Source: Bacteroidota bacterium (GTDB lineage Bacteria > Bacteroidota > Bacteroidia > 2-12-FULL-35-15). Taken from it: 64,000 nucleotides of DNA. The notes beneath the pieces are model-generated. The model ran no database searches, was not told where the DNA came from, and saw only the letters and a list, made by a program, of their open reading frames with translations. Position 1 is the first letter of the stretch. Every line of letters begins with the position of its first letter. The stretch is from the NCBI GenBank assembly GCA_025963725.1, contig JAOQAE010000002.1, positions 124,001-188,000 of the forward strand, given 5' to 3'. The translations under genes were made by a program, and so were the position numbers. This document shows, piece by piece, positions 1 to 7,368 of the stretch.

Positions 1-494
1 CTGTAATGCACCGAATCCTTCACCGAGCTGATGAAATAGCCTTTGTTGTTGAGGAAGGATTTGACCTGCCTTGCGGATTTATCGGCCAGCAGCGAATCAT
101 AGATCACCGGCGGCTCGCCGATATTCAGCAGCCATTCCCCGAATAGCTGGCGGTCTTTCTTCTTCGGCTTTTTCCCTTTTGCAACGCGGCGGCTGTTCTT
201 CCGCTCCATTTTTTTGTCGTACACGATGCGTTTCCGCTTCACGCGCTCCTCGTTCGCCTGGTTGTACAGCCAGAGGTGAAAGCGGATGAACAGGAGGATC
301 TTCCTGTTCGGCTTTTGCTTGATGTAGCTCTCTATGTCGTTGTTGTCGAGCTTTGTATCCTTGTTGATAATGTGGTTCTTATGAAGCAGGTGCTCATCGC
401 TTCTCAGTTTTTTGGCGGGGTTACAGGCAAACAATAAAAGGGGCAGGAGAAGTACCGGCAGAATGGATCGTATGTGGAAGCGCTGTTTTATCAA
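1..494 (-). CDS. tamL: TamL-like BamA/TamA-family outer membrane lipoprotein (5' part, cut by window edge)
   Basis: Only the first ~164 codons are in the window; the rest lies beyond position 1. The frame opens with a signal peptide and lipobox (LLLFAC, Cys at about residue 24) followed by a short AKKLRSDEHLL segment and a Y-I-K-Q-K-P-N motif near residue 55. This layout (Cys, ~7 residues, E-x-LL-x-K, then Y-x-Q-K-P-N) is typical of Bacteroidota TamL, the lipoprotein form of the TamA beta-barrel assembly factor, whose POTRA domains and barrel follow. A very basic linker rich in K and R runs around residues 80-110. I chose the TTG start at 494 because it gives a signal peptide of normal length; an in-frame GTG at 521 is possible. 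It is divergent from the methylase gene at 560. Family assignment is from the N-terminus only. Confidence 0.7.
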   Translation of the reverse strand, partial: MIKQRFHIRSILPVLLLPLLLFACNPAKKLRSDEHLLHKNHIINKDTKLDNNDIESYIKQKPNRKILLFIRFHLWLYNQANEERVKRKRIVYDKKMERKNSRRVAKGKKPKKKDRQLFGEWLLNIGEPPVIYDSLLADKSARQVKSFLNNKGYFISSVKDSVHY

Positions 495-529
495 TTTGCC
501 GTTGCCGTTTTTAAGGGGCACTAAATTAG

Positions 530-537
530 TACATTTG
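530..537 (+). promoter_or_regulatory. -7 element (TACATTTG) of the TrmH-family gene
   Basis: TACATTTG matches the Bacteroidota consensus TAnnTTTG exactly and lies 22 nt before the ATG at 560. No clear TTG -33 box is seen 19 nt upstream. Confidence 0.45.
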
Positions 538-559
538 TCGAAATAAAATCCAATTTAAG

Positions 560-1330
560 ATGCTCTCCAAAAACCAGATCAAGTTTGTAAATTCCCTCAG
601 GCAGAAAAAATACCGCGAAGAGCATAACCTGTTTATTGCGGAGGGAGCAAAGATTGTTCCCGAGCTGCTCGCTTCCGGAATTAAGGTAAAGCAGGTGTTT
701 GCCACCTCCGCCTTTTTAAGGCAGCACCAGCTCGATGCCGCCATCGAGCGCTTTGAGATCAAGGAGGCGGAGCTCGAGCGCATCTCCACGCTTATGACGC
801 CTAATGAGGCGCTGGCGCTGTGCGAGATCCCGGCGTATGAGCTGGATGCGAATGCCTTAAAGGATAATTTAACACTGGTGCTCGACGAGATCAAAGACCC
901 GGGAAACATGGGAACCATTATCCGGATCGCCGACTGGTTCGGGATCGGGAACATTGTGTGCAGCCCTACTTCCGTGGATGTGTTCAACCCGAAAGTGGTG
1001 CAGGCTACGATGGGGTCCATTGCAAGAATCAAGATCCATTTTCTTGAGCTTGCCGCTTTTATAGAGGAGCAAAAGAAAGTAAACGCAGTGCCGGTATTCG
1101 GCGCCCTGCTGGAAGGGGAAAGCATTTACTCGAAGCAATTGCCTTCCAAAGGCCTGATCGTGATCGGGAATGAATCGAAAGGCATTTCGGAAGAGCTTCA
1201 GCAGCTGATCACCGACCGGATCAGCATCCCATCCTTTTCACATTTCAGCCAAAGCGGTGGTGAGGCCGAGTCGCTGAATGCGGCTATCGCAACGGCTATT
1301 ATTTGCTCGGAGTTCAGGAGAGGGCAGTAG
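560..1330 (+). CDS. TrmH/SpoU-family RNA 2'-O-ribose methyltransferase
   Basis: A 256-residue SPOUT methylase that transfers a methyl group from SAM to a ribose 2'-OH in rRNA or tRNA. An N-terminal SpoU substrate-binding domain (residues ~1-95, starting SKNQIKFVNSLRQKKYR) is followed by the knotted catalytic domain: motif 1 around EIKDPGNMGTIIRIADWFG (residues ~113-131), motif 2 around IVIGNESKGIS (~200) and motif 3 with SLNAAIATAI near the C-terminus. Length and motif order match the two-domain family that includes 23S rRNA Gm2251-type enzymes; the exact target base cannot be told. It is the last core gene before the accessory island and is divergent from the TamL-like gene. Confidence 0.88.
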   Translation: MLSKNQIKFVNSLRQKKYREEHNLFIAEGAKIVPELLASGIKVKQVFATSAFLRQHQLDAAIERFEIKEAELERISTLMTPNEALALCEIPAYELDANALKDNLTLVLDEIKDPGNMGTIIRIADWFGIGNIVCSPTSVDVFNPKVVQATMGSIARIKIHFLELAAFIEEQKKVNAVPVFGALLEGESIYSKQLPSKGLIVIGNESKGISEELQQLITDRISIPSFSHFSQSGGEAESLNAAIATAIICSEFRRGQ

Positions 1331-1340
1331 TCACATCCCT

Positions 1341-1464
1341 GGCGTACCACCCCAACCCTCCTACGAGGAGGGAGCCGATCCTGCTAAAAATGTTCATTAT
1401 TATTTTGCTAAATGCTCTCGCATGCAGGATGCATTCCCCTCCTTCCAGGAGGGATTAGGGGGTG
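1341..1464. repeat. REP-like palindromic element, intact copy
   Basis: The element starts with ACCACCCCAACCCTCCT and ends with AGGAGGGATTAGGGGGTGGT, which are imperfect inverted repeats. Positions 1341-1447 are repeated almost exactly at 1716-1822 (offset 375 bp, two or three mismatches). A further short relative (CCCTCCTAAAGGAGGG) lies near 1495. This copy is uninterrupted and serves as the reference empty site for the island insertion in the second copy. Confidence 0.8.
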
Positions 1465-1715
1465 GTTTACATCTGTCGTGTTGTACTACCCAAACCCTCC
1501 TAAAGGAGGGAGCTGATATTGCTAAGGATTAAAAAAATCTTTATTTTAAAATTTCAGCTTAATATTTTTAGCAATAAAGTAATCACGGAGGCGCGCGTGA
1601 GGCCTGAAAGCCTGCGATGCCGTGTTGCCTGTGGGGAGGGATCAGGCTTTCTTGTCCGCCTAGGCGGATTGTTTCTTTTTTATCAAGAAAAAAGAAAAGG
1701 AGAAGTACAATCTGA

Positions 1716-1822
1716 GGCGTACCACCCCAACCCTCCTACGAGGAGGGAGCCGATACTGCTGAAAATGTTCATTATTATTTTGCTAAATGCTCTCGCATGC
1801 AGGATGCATTCCCCTCCTTCCA
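1716..1822. repeat. REP-like element, second copy, split by the island (left part)
   Basis: The sequence repeats 1341-1447 and stops after CCCCTCCTTCCA, where the island begins. Its missing right part (TTCCAGGAGGGATTAGGGGG) resumes at 13201 on the far side of the island. Confidence 0.85.
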
Positions 1823-1837
1823 TCTAAATTACGCAAC
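1823..1837 (+). repeat. Left terminal inverted repeat of the island
   Basis: TCTAAATTACGCAAC is the perfect reverse complement of 13186-13200. It directly follows the TTCCA target copy at 1818-1822. Confidence 0.85.
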
Positions 1838-1857
1838 GGCCAAGGCTGTTTAAAATC

Positions 1858-1893
1858 AAAAGGCCAGATATTTCTAGAAATATCTGGCCTTTT
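1858..1893. terminator. 36-bp perfect palindrome, probable bidirectional terminator
   Basis: AAAAGGCCAGATATTTC, TA/GA at the centre and its exact complement form an 18-bp stem capable of a strong hairpin with A and T runs on both sides. It lies 20 bp inside the left island end and downstream of the minus-strand DUF4365 gene (stop at 2037). It could stop transcription in both directions and insulate the island; a role at the transposon end is also possible. Confidence 0.65.
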
Positions 1894-2036
1894 TGACTTA
1901 CCTGTTAAGATTTTTGTAAAATTCTTGATTTTGCTAAACCTAAGGGGATTATGTGATTTAAACACGTTGTATCACATATTCGAGCTAAAGTTCAAGTAAG
2001 AGTCTTATCTTTAAAAAGCGTTTGTATAATATTTGC

Positions 2037-2930
2037 TTAATACTGATATGGCAATTGTCCATCATCGCCAATATTTATAACGTAATTAAATAAGGAGATA
2101 TTTTTAGTCAACCAGTAATCCATTTCATTATGAACAAATTCTTTTATTTGTTTCAAAATTTCGGTAGTTTTAGGATCAAGCATTGTTACGAGTTCTGTCG
2201 CATCATGCTCATAAAAATCTTCACGCCCGTTAGGAAATTTAATTTTTGACTTTCGTTTCAATTCCTCAAAACTATCTATTTTCCATTCCAGCCTAAAATA
2301 GCGACATAAGAATTCATAGTTCCGATGCATAGATTCTAAATATATCAAATCTAGCCCCTCCAATGCCAAATGAAAATCCCTTCCAGAATGCTCTTCTATA
2401 TAGTCTTGGTGGTGCTGTACATTTGATAAAAAAAACAAGAACTCGCTTTCAAATCGCTCCCGATAAAATTCATAATAAAAACGAGTTTTAAAATCTGTCT
2501 CACTAAAGACAAGAGATTTTTTTATTATATAATAGAATTCTTCTTGCTTTTCATAATTAATATAGTTTTGCCTTATGTATTGATCTACAGGAATGCAATA
2601 CATTTCCTGTGCTTTAATATCTGTTAAAAAAAGAAACACTGGAACTTGAAAATGATACCAATAATTAGTGGTACTTATTTTAACGTCTCGAATTGTAAAC
2701 TTATCTTCTTTAGTCCATGATATTGACTCTTTAGATTTTAGTTGGCATAAGACAAGATGCCCAGTTAAAGTACCATTGTCATTTACAATTTCGACATAAC
2801 AATCTATCCCATAATCTCTCTCTGTCACCTGCCGAACAATCCATTTTCTCGGAATTTTATCATTGAACAGTTTAAAAGAATCTGACTCCGAGATATGTTG
2901 CGAAGCTCTTATAGGCATTTCCCTTTCCAT
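2037..2930 (-). CDS. DUF4365 domain protein, predicted nuclease-like
   Basis: A 297-residue protein whose first ~150 residues match the DUF4365 pattern: a conserved basic N-terminus (RASQHISESDS), then Y-G-I-D-C-Y-V-E (residues ~41-48) and CQLKSK (~63-68), followed by a Y-W-x(4)-VPVFLF-T-D segment near 98. The acidic G-I-D plus Q-x-K arrangement resembles the PD-(D/E)xK nuclease core, a relation proposed for this family; catalysis is inference. The C-terminal ~140 residues are helical and unrecognised. It is the first gene inside the left end and is divergent from a small gene at 3000. Two start codons are possible (ATG 2930 or ATG 2918). Codon use is AT-rich like the rest of the island. Confidence 0.7.
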   Translation of the reverse strand: MEREMPIRASQHISESDSFKLFNDKIPRKWIVRQVTERDYGIDCYVEIVNDNGTLTGHLVLCQLKSKESISWTKEDKFTIRDVKISTTNYWYHFQVPVFLFLTDIKAQEMYCIPVDQYIRQNYINYEKQEEFYYIIKKSLVFSETDFKTRFYYEFYRERFESEFLFFLSNVQHHQDYIEEHSGRDFHLALEGLDLIYLESMHRNYEFLCRYFRLEWKIDSFEELKRKSKIKFPNGREDFYEHDATELVTMLDPKTTEILKQIKEFVHNEMDYWLTKNISLFNYVINIGDDGQLPYQY

Positions 2931-2999
2931 AAATATTAAGCTCGTATAATAATTTTTACTATTTATATCAAATCTTCTTTTTCTTCCATATTTATCAAC

Positions 3000-3254
3000 A
3001 TGGAAGAGTTCAAACCAAATATTGAGACAGTTGCCTTACTAAGCAGCTTCGATACACGAGAATACTCACGTTTAAATCAAATCCGCGAAATTATGCAGCT
3101 TGGGCAACTGATAACTGATAAAAGCAAGTTATATGAGATCAAGCGCATTCTGAATGAGTCAATGATAGATTACGTAGAGGTTGGAAAGCAAACTAATCCT
3201 AAATATTATCAGGATTTTCCAATTCAAAAACTTCTTTTTCCAGAAGTTTCCTAA
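3000..3254 (+). CDS. Small hypothetical protein (84 aa)
   Basis: An 84-residue frame starting MEEFKPNIETVALLSSFD. It is mostly helical, with no signal peptide or membrane segment, and matches no family I recognise. It is divergent from the DUF4365 gene and its last 56 bp overlap the 3' end of the minus-strand gene at 3199-3546. Such a long convergent overlap means one of the two calls could be wrong. Composition and the complete start-to-stop frame in an otherwise empty stretch favour a real gene. Confidence 0.45.
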   Translation: MEEFKPNIETVALLSSFDTREYSRLNQIREIMQLGQLITDKSKLYEIKRILNESMIDYVEVGKQTNPKYYQDFPIQKLLFPEVS

Positions 3255-3546
3255 CGTAAACATTTTTCCAGATACCCTTTTGGTTAATGGGGTCCGCAGG
3301 TAAGCTTTGAAGGCCATATTTACATGCTTCTTTTTTTACTTCTCTTGCGGCTTCTAAATCGAGTGTTTCTTCAAAGAAAACAATGTCTTTATACTGTTCA
3401 TTATACTTCCACTGAAGTTCCTTCTCATTTGCATCTGTTATCCCAATCCCATACAACCTGAAGCGCTCCTGATTACCAAGAGTACTCAGAATATTCATTA
3501 CAACAACATTAGCATCGAAAAGAGGAGGATCAAAATTCATATTCAT
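3199..3546 (-). CDS. Hypothetical protein (115 aa) with a G-(I/L)-W-(K/R) C-terminal motif
   Basis: A 115-residue soluble protein starting MNMNFDPPLFDANVVV. It is not recognised. Its C-terminal stretch KGIWKNVYVRKLLEKE resembles NGLWRDVLLRQLREEN at the C-terminus of the 61-residue protein at 5462-5647 on the other side of the transposase gene, so the two may share a short interaction or fold element. It overlaps the plus-strand gene at 3000-3254 tail to tail by 56 bp. Confidence 0.5.
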   Translation of the reverse strand: MNMNFDPPLFDANVVVMNILSTLGNQERFRLYGIGITDANEKELQWKYNEQYKDIVFFEETLDLEAAREVKKEACKYGLQSLPADPINQKGIWKNVYVRKLLEKEVFELENPDNI

Positions 3547-3642
3547 TTTATTTCAATAAAGATACATATCAAATTAAAATACACAAATGTCGGATAGCCC
3601 ATTTCTTTTGAAAATGAGCAAATAGTTCTCCACAGAATCACA

Positions 3643-4950
3643 TCACATTATTTTTTCATAAGGTATACCTATATCATCAAAACAAAATACTTCATTCAAG
3701 AAGTGACACGTTACAGTAATAAAAACACGTCTAAACTTGTTTAATCGCAAGTTTCCAAGCTTTAATTCTGGAAGTTTTTCAGCAAGAACTTTTAAGACTC
3801 CTTGATAAATATTGTTCGCTAAAGCTGAAATCACAAAAAAGACCATATTTTGGTTTAAGAAAGAAAATGGAGGGTAGTTCCAATTATAATGTTTTTTGAG
3901 CACATGAAAGTTATGTTCCATAGTCGCCCTATGATTGCTAAAGGTCAAAATCTCACTTATAGAACTCTCAAAATCATTTGTAAGCACTAATTTATATGCG
4001 TATTCCCCTCGCTTTATCCATTTTGATGGCCGCTTTCTTTGTGCAACTGAAGTACGAATGACAACCATGCGAAATTCAGTCGTATCGTGAGCGAATGTAT
4101 AGGGTATGCTTGTACACTCGCAATCCCAACCAATTTTTTGAGTTTTATAAGTAATTGGTTCCCACACAGCATTCTTCCTTAAGCGCTCGTAAACCAAAGG
4201 ACTACTCTTTCCACCTACATAAAATTGTATATTTTGGTCATGGAGATAGTTCAGAGCTTTTATACTAAAACCCGCAGCATCCATTCTCACTTTACCAACC
4301 GTTATCTTGTTTTTTTTCAGTAATTCAATAGAGTTTTCTAAGCAGTCTTTGATTTCAGAACTTGGTGCGACATTCCCTCCACGCATACTAATATATACGG
4401 GTAGCTTTCCAATAAAACTCACCATAGGGAAGAAACCGTAATTTCTAAGGTAATTTTTTTCCGCTTCATAACACTCAGTTAGAATTTCTGTAGCATCCAT
4501 ATCCAAGCAGTATGATTCATTCTCTTTTAATAAACCAGTACATTTAGTTCCTTTAATTAGAAGGTCATTCATCAAAAGGTTCTCGTTATATTTTCCATAG
4601 GTAAGTTTCTTTCCATTTCCTTTTCCTGTTCCTGGCTTTGCAATAGTATCTGTGGCAAGACCTTTCATTACACGACCAAATGTATCGTGACTGCAAACTT
4701 TAATATTCAAATCCGAAAGAATATTGAGGCTTCTTCCAATTTTTGTAACATGTTCTAGTCTTTTAGCACCACAATAATTTGCGAGCATCCATGAGATAAT
4801 AACATCTTCGTATTTATATTTAGCTCTATAATTTCGTTGTCCTAAGCAGTCACGAATAGTATTAGCCACTTGGAAATTGTCTATGATTTGCATCATAGGC
4901 ACGATACCTCCGTGTGGTGTACTTTTAATATTCGATCTTTCAGCTTTCAT
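3643..4950 (-). CDS. IS1380-family DDE transposase
   Basis: A 435-residue transposase of the DDE group 1 type. Visible motifs include the first acidic signature D-M-D-A-T-E, then Y-x(4)-GFFPMVSF and RGGNV, V-R-M-D-A-A-G-F carrying the second Asp, and a C-terminal N-H-R-A-T-M-E-H-N-F-x(3)-K segment carrying the Glu, followed by F-x-N-Q-N. This order is typical of IS1380. The gene is full-length and uninterrupted. I prefer the ATG at 4950 (MKAERSNIKS); an in-frame TTG exists at 4971. I could not find convincing inverted repeats directly around the gene, so it may belong to the larger island rather than to a separate insertion sequence. Confidence 0.88.
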   Translation of the reverse strand: MKAERSNIKSTPHGGIVPMMQIIDNFQVANTIRDCLGQRNYRAKYKYEDVIISWMLANYCGAKRLEHVTKIGRSLNILSDLNIKVCSHDTFGRVMKGLATDTIAKPGTGKGNGKKLTYGKYNENLLMNDLLIKGTKCTGLLKENESYCLDMDATEILTECYEAEKNYLRNYGFFPMVSFIGKLPVYISMRGGNVAPSSEIKDCLENSIELLKKNKITVGKVRMDAAGFSIKALNYLHDQNIQFYVGGKSSPLVYERLRKNAVWEPITYKTQKIGWDCECTSIPYTFAHDTTEFRMVVIRTSVAQRKRPSKWIKRGEYAYKLVLTNDFESSISEILTFSNHRATMEHNFHVLKKHYNWNYPPFSFLNQNMVFFVISALANNIYQGVLKVLAEKLPELKLGNLRLNKFRRVFITVTCHFLNEVFCFDDIGIPYEKIM

Positions 4951-4997
4951 CTGTTTCCCTTGTTGGTTCAAGATTGTAGGGATGGATGTAAAAAAAA

Positions 4998-5441
4998 TTA
5001 TTTCGAATTATCCTTTCTTCTTTTTTGAACAACAAGGAGAATATTTTGGGCGATATGCATGCCTATGGAGTCTTCATTCAGAACATTTCCACCTCCATAA
5101 TAGATTGTATCCTGCCCACCAGAAACGTCAAAGCAAAAACACAATTCCCTTGGACTTAACTGAAAAAAATCTGTCACGGCTGCAACTGTTGATTCATTTA
5201 CATCCATATCCACAAGGATGGGATCAAGATTAGAATTTAAGGACCAGGAATCATTAAACAGCATGCATAATTCCCAGAAGATGTAGTCATGGCATCTGAT
5301 CTCATAATGCAACCTTACATTTGAGTCCAGCTCCACAATATTATAAGTGGAGATAACGCCATGTTCTGGATGGTCGTTGATAAGGGATATGTGTTGGGCG
5401 AATAATAAGAGTCTTGTATTATAAAGTAATTGATCTTTCAT
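4998..5441 (-). CDS. Hypothetical protein (147 aa)
   Basis: A 147-residue protein starting MKDQLLYNTRLLLFAQH, with no signal peptide or membrane segment. A central block (HYEIRCHDYIFWELCML) and a later F-C-F-D-V-S-G-G-Q-D stretch look like an alternating beta/alpha fold, but no family is recognised. It lies 20 bp downstream of the minus-strand 61-residue gene and just upstream of the transposase, so the two small genes probably form one transcript. Confidence 0.55.
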   Translation of the reverse strand: MKDQLLYNTRLLLFAQHISLINDHPEHGVISTYNIVELDSNVRLHYEIRCHDYIFWELCMLFNDSWSLNSNLDPILVDMDVNESTVAAVTDFFQLSPRELCFCFDVSGGQDTIYYGGGNVLNEDSIGMHIAQNILLVVQKRRKDNSK

Positions 5442-5461
5442 CTGATTTAAGTTTTAAAGGG

Positions 5462-5647
5462 TTAGTTAAAGTTTTCTTCTCTCAATTGACGCAGGAGAAC
5501 ATCTCTCCAAAGGCCATTAGGGACTTGTTTAGGATTACGGTTTTGTGTGTTGGAGAGGTAGTACTTTGATCCTCTGGTTCGGTGCGAAGTGAATTGCTGC
5601 CAGATGTAGTCATCAAACAGCATACGTCTGAGTTTTCTTTTTTTCAT
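5462..5647 (-). CDS. Small basic hypothetical protein (61 aa)
   Basis: A 61-residue, strongly basic protein (MKKRKLRRMLFDDYIWQQ) ending in NGLWRDVLLRQLREEN, a motif shared in outline with the end of the protein at 3199-3546. It is followed after 20 bp by the 147-residue gene at 4998-5441. The function is unknown. It lacks Cys clusters, so a zinc-binding role is unlikely; its charge would suit nucleic-acid or protein binding. Confidence 0.45.
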   Translation of the reverse strand: MKKRKLRRMLFDDYIWQQFTSHRTRGSKYYLSNTQNRNPKQVPNGLWRDVLLRQLREENFN

Positions 5648-6044
5648 TTTGGGTTGTTTTAAGGTCCCGCTCCAAGGGAGTGAAAAAATCCCCCGATCTT
5701 ACTCACTCTGCGAAGTGAATGGTAAAGCATTTCATTTGGCACTGAAATACTATTCACATCACTTCACAAGACTTTAGGTCTCCTTGTGATTGGGATGGTT
5801 AAAAAGTGTTCAGGCCCTGTGAAGGGTGAACAGAAATTCAATACATTTGATTAAGATTGGCCTCGATCTCCAGTGCCAGGAGAAAGAGTATATATGTGGG
5901 GGAAAATAAATTCTTTTTAAAATAACACCTCAAAAGGTGCATCTTTAATGATGCTTTTAACGAAGTGATTTAAAGAAAGATTCAAAAAATGTAACTTTTT
6001 TTGCAAATTGATTATAATTATCTGAAAATCAATAAAATAAATTC
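5648..6044. other. Non-coding stretch with small hairpins between divergent genes
   Basis: No convincing gene is seen in these 397 bp. They hold two adjacent short hairpins, CACCT/AGGTG (5926-5939) and GCATC/GATGC (5939-5954, followed by TTTT), and a CACT/AGTG palindrome near 5706. The distal part is very AT-rich and probably holds the promoter of the XRE-PIN pair. Confidence 0.4.
6008..6032. promoter_or_regulatory. Possible operator upstream of the XRE-PIN pair
   Basis: TTGATT (6008-6013) and AATCAA (6027-6032) form an inverted repeat with a 13-bp spacer that ends 12 bp before the ATG of the XRE gene at 6045. Auto-repression by the XRE protein would be usual for such a pair; binding is inference. 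Confidence 0.35.
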
Positions 6045-6263
6045 ATGGAAGACGATATTTATTTAAAGAAATTGGGGGAATTAATTGTTAAAATCAGGTC
6101 TGAAAAGGGAGTTACGCAGATGGAATTGTCTCGTAAAATAAATTCAACTAATACACACTTGCGACGGATTGAACGAGGAGAAACGAATGTAACGCTACTT
6201 ACCATGCGTCATATCGCTGACGCATTATCAGTTTCTCTTTCGGAATTAATTGATGTAGAGTAA
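6045..6263 (+). CDS. XRE-family helix-turn-helix regulator
   Basis: A 72-residue protein that is almost entirely one lambda-repressor-like HTH domain: G-E-L-I-V-K-I-R-S-E-K-G-V-T-Q-M-E-L-S-R, then a recognition helix around NTHLRRIERGETN (residues ~36-48) and TLLTMRHIADALSVSLSELI. It has no other domain. The stop codon is followed after 1 bp by the ATG of the PIN-domain gene, so the two are almost certainly co-transcribed and probably translationally coupled. The arrangement resembles a toxin-antitoxin or auto-regulated nuclease module with this protein as repressor or antidote. Confidence 0.85.
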   Translation: MEDDIYLKKLGELIVKIRSEKGVTQMELSRKINSTNTHLRRIERGETNVTLLTMRHIADALSVSLSELIDVE

Positions 6264-6264
6264 C

Positions 6265-7368
6265 ATGATTGATAAAAACATAAATAATATTTCATTAGAT
6301 ACTACTTTTTTTGAGGAGCAGAATTTTCTTTCAGGAGCCAAACTGCAGGAAATAGGTAAGCTTTCAAAAGAAGGCGTGATTAAAGCTTATATAACTGATA
6401 TTGTATTTAGGGAAGTGCTTTCCAGGTTTGAAAAGGGCTTAAAAACAACTGATGAAAAAATCAAGAAACCTAAGTCAATGTTGGAAGGTAATGCGAGATT
6501 ATTGAAGAATTTTTCACAATACAAGTCTTACTTTGATTTGCCATCAGTTGACGTGACTGTATTATATAAAGAGTTCGCTAACCAGTTCGAGACGTGGATT
6601 AAGAAAAGTAAGTTTATAATAATCAAGACTGACCATATCACAATTGCTAGTGTTATGCAAAATTATTTTTCCAACAAACCACCCTTTAAAGAAGGCGAAA
6701 AAAAACATGAGTTTCCCGATGCATTTACTCTGCAGGCACTCAGTGAATATTTTAGCAAGTTAAATGAAAGATCGTATGTTCTTTCGCGTGATAAGGATTT
6801 ACTTACCTTCAAAAGTGATGCTTTAATTCCAATATCTGACAGTACAGAGATAATAGATGCAATAATAAGAGCACAAAAAGAAAAAGAAACGAGAAGCACT
6901 ATTCAATTCATTGAAAAAGTTTTTGATAAAGAGCGAGATAAATTAGGTGATGAAATAGCCCTTGAGTTGGAAGAGTCGATTTCAGATGAGTTAACTTATA
7001 ATGATTTCTATAATGATGCCAATAATCTCACGTTTGACTACGTGGAATTTGTGGATATTAGTAATGTAACTATTCATCCCTTTTCGATTATCTATCTCAA
7101 CAATACTGACGCAAAACTTGAAGCAGATGTTACTTTTCAACTAAATGCAAAGTTTTACATGATTGATGATTCACATGCATGGTTTGATAAAGAAAGTAAT
7201 ATGTGGTATGGAAGGGACAGTGTAGAGAAGATAATCAATGAGTCAATTACAACTTCTGTTACATTTAATATAGATCATAACCCAAAGGCTGGAAAAGACT
7301 ATGCATCAGTCGAATTTGATGAAATTAATAATGGAAAGGAATTTAATATCTGGTCCTATGTTAGATAA
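6265..7368 (+). CDS. PIN-domain (DUF4935-like) nuclease with C-terminal extension
   Basis: A 367-residue protein. Residues ~8-200 show the PIN pattern of acidic residues: S-L-D-T-T (Asp12), F-R-E (Glu50), E-F-P-D-A-F (Asp152) and S-R-D-K-D (Asp176/178), matching the DUF4935 subgroup of PIN-like RNases. The last ~170 residues are rich in beta-strand-forming residues and have no recognised name; this may be a sensor or substrate domain. It follows the XRE gene by 1 bp. Its stop codon (7366-7368) touches the stop of the convergent Gp37/Gp68 gene (7369) with no gap, so the two modules are packed tail to tail. RNase activity is inferred from the family; all four acidic positions look intact. Confidence 0.75.
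   Translation: MIDKNINNISLDTTFFEEQNFLSGAKLQEIGKLSKEGVIKAYITDIVFREVLSRFEKGLKTTDEKIKKPKSMLEGNARLLKNFSQYKSYFDLPSVDVTVLYKEFANQFETWIKKSKFIIIKTDHITIASVMQNYFSNKPPFKEGEKKHEFPDAFTLQALSEYFSKLNERSYVLSRDKDLLTFKSDALIPISDSTEIIDAIIRAQKEKETRSTIQFIEKVFDKERDKLGDEIALELEESISDELTYNDFYNDANNLTFDYVEFVDISNVTIHPFSIIYLNNTDAKLEADVTFQLNAKFYMIDDSHAWFDKESNMWYGRDSVEKIINESITTSVTFNIDHNPKAGKDYASVEFDEINNGKEFNIWSYVR

Noticed and set aside
537-560. Strong -33 box for the TrmH-family gene
   Set aside because: No TTG at the 19-bp spacing was found upstream of TACATTTG; only the -7 element is supported.
3560-5030. A separate IS1380 insertion sequence with its own ends inside the island
   Set aside because: I compared the flanks of the transposase gene and found no convincing inverted repeats or target duplication; the ends may be decayed or the gene may belong to the island.
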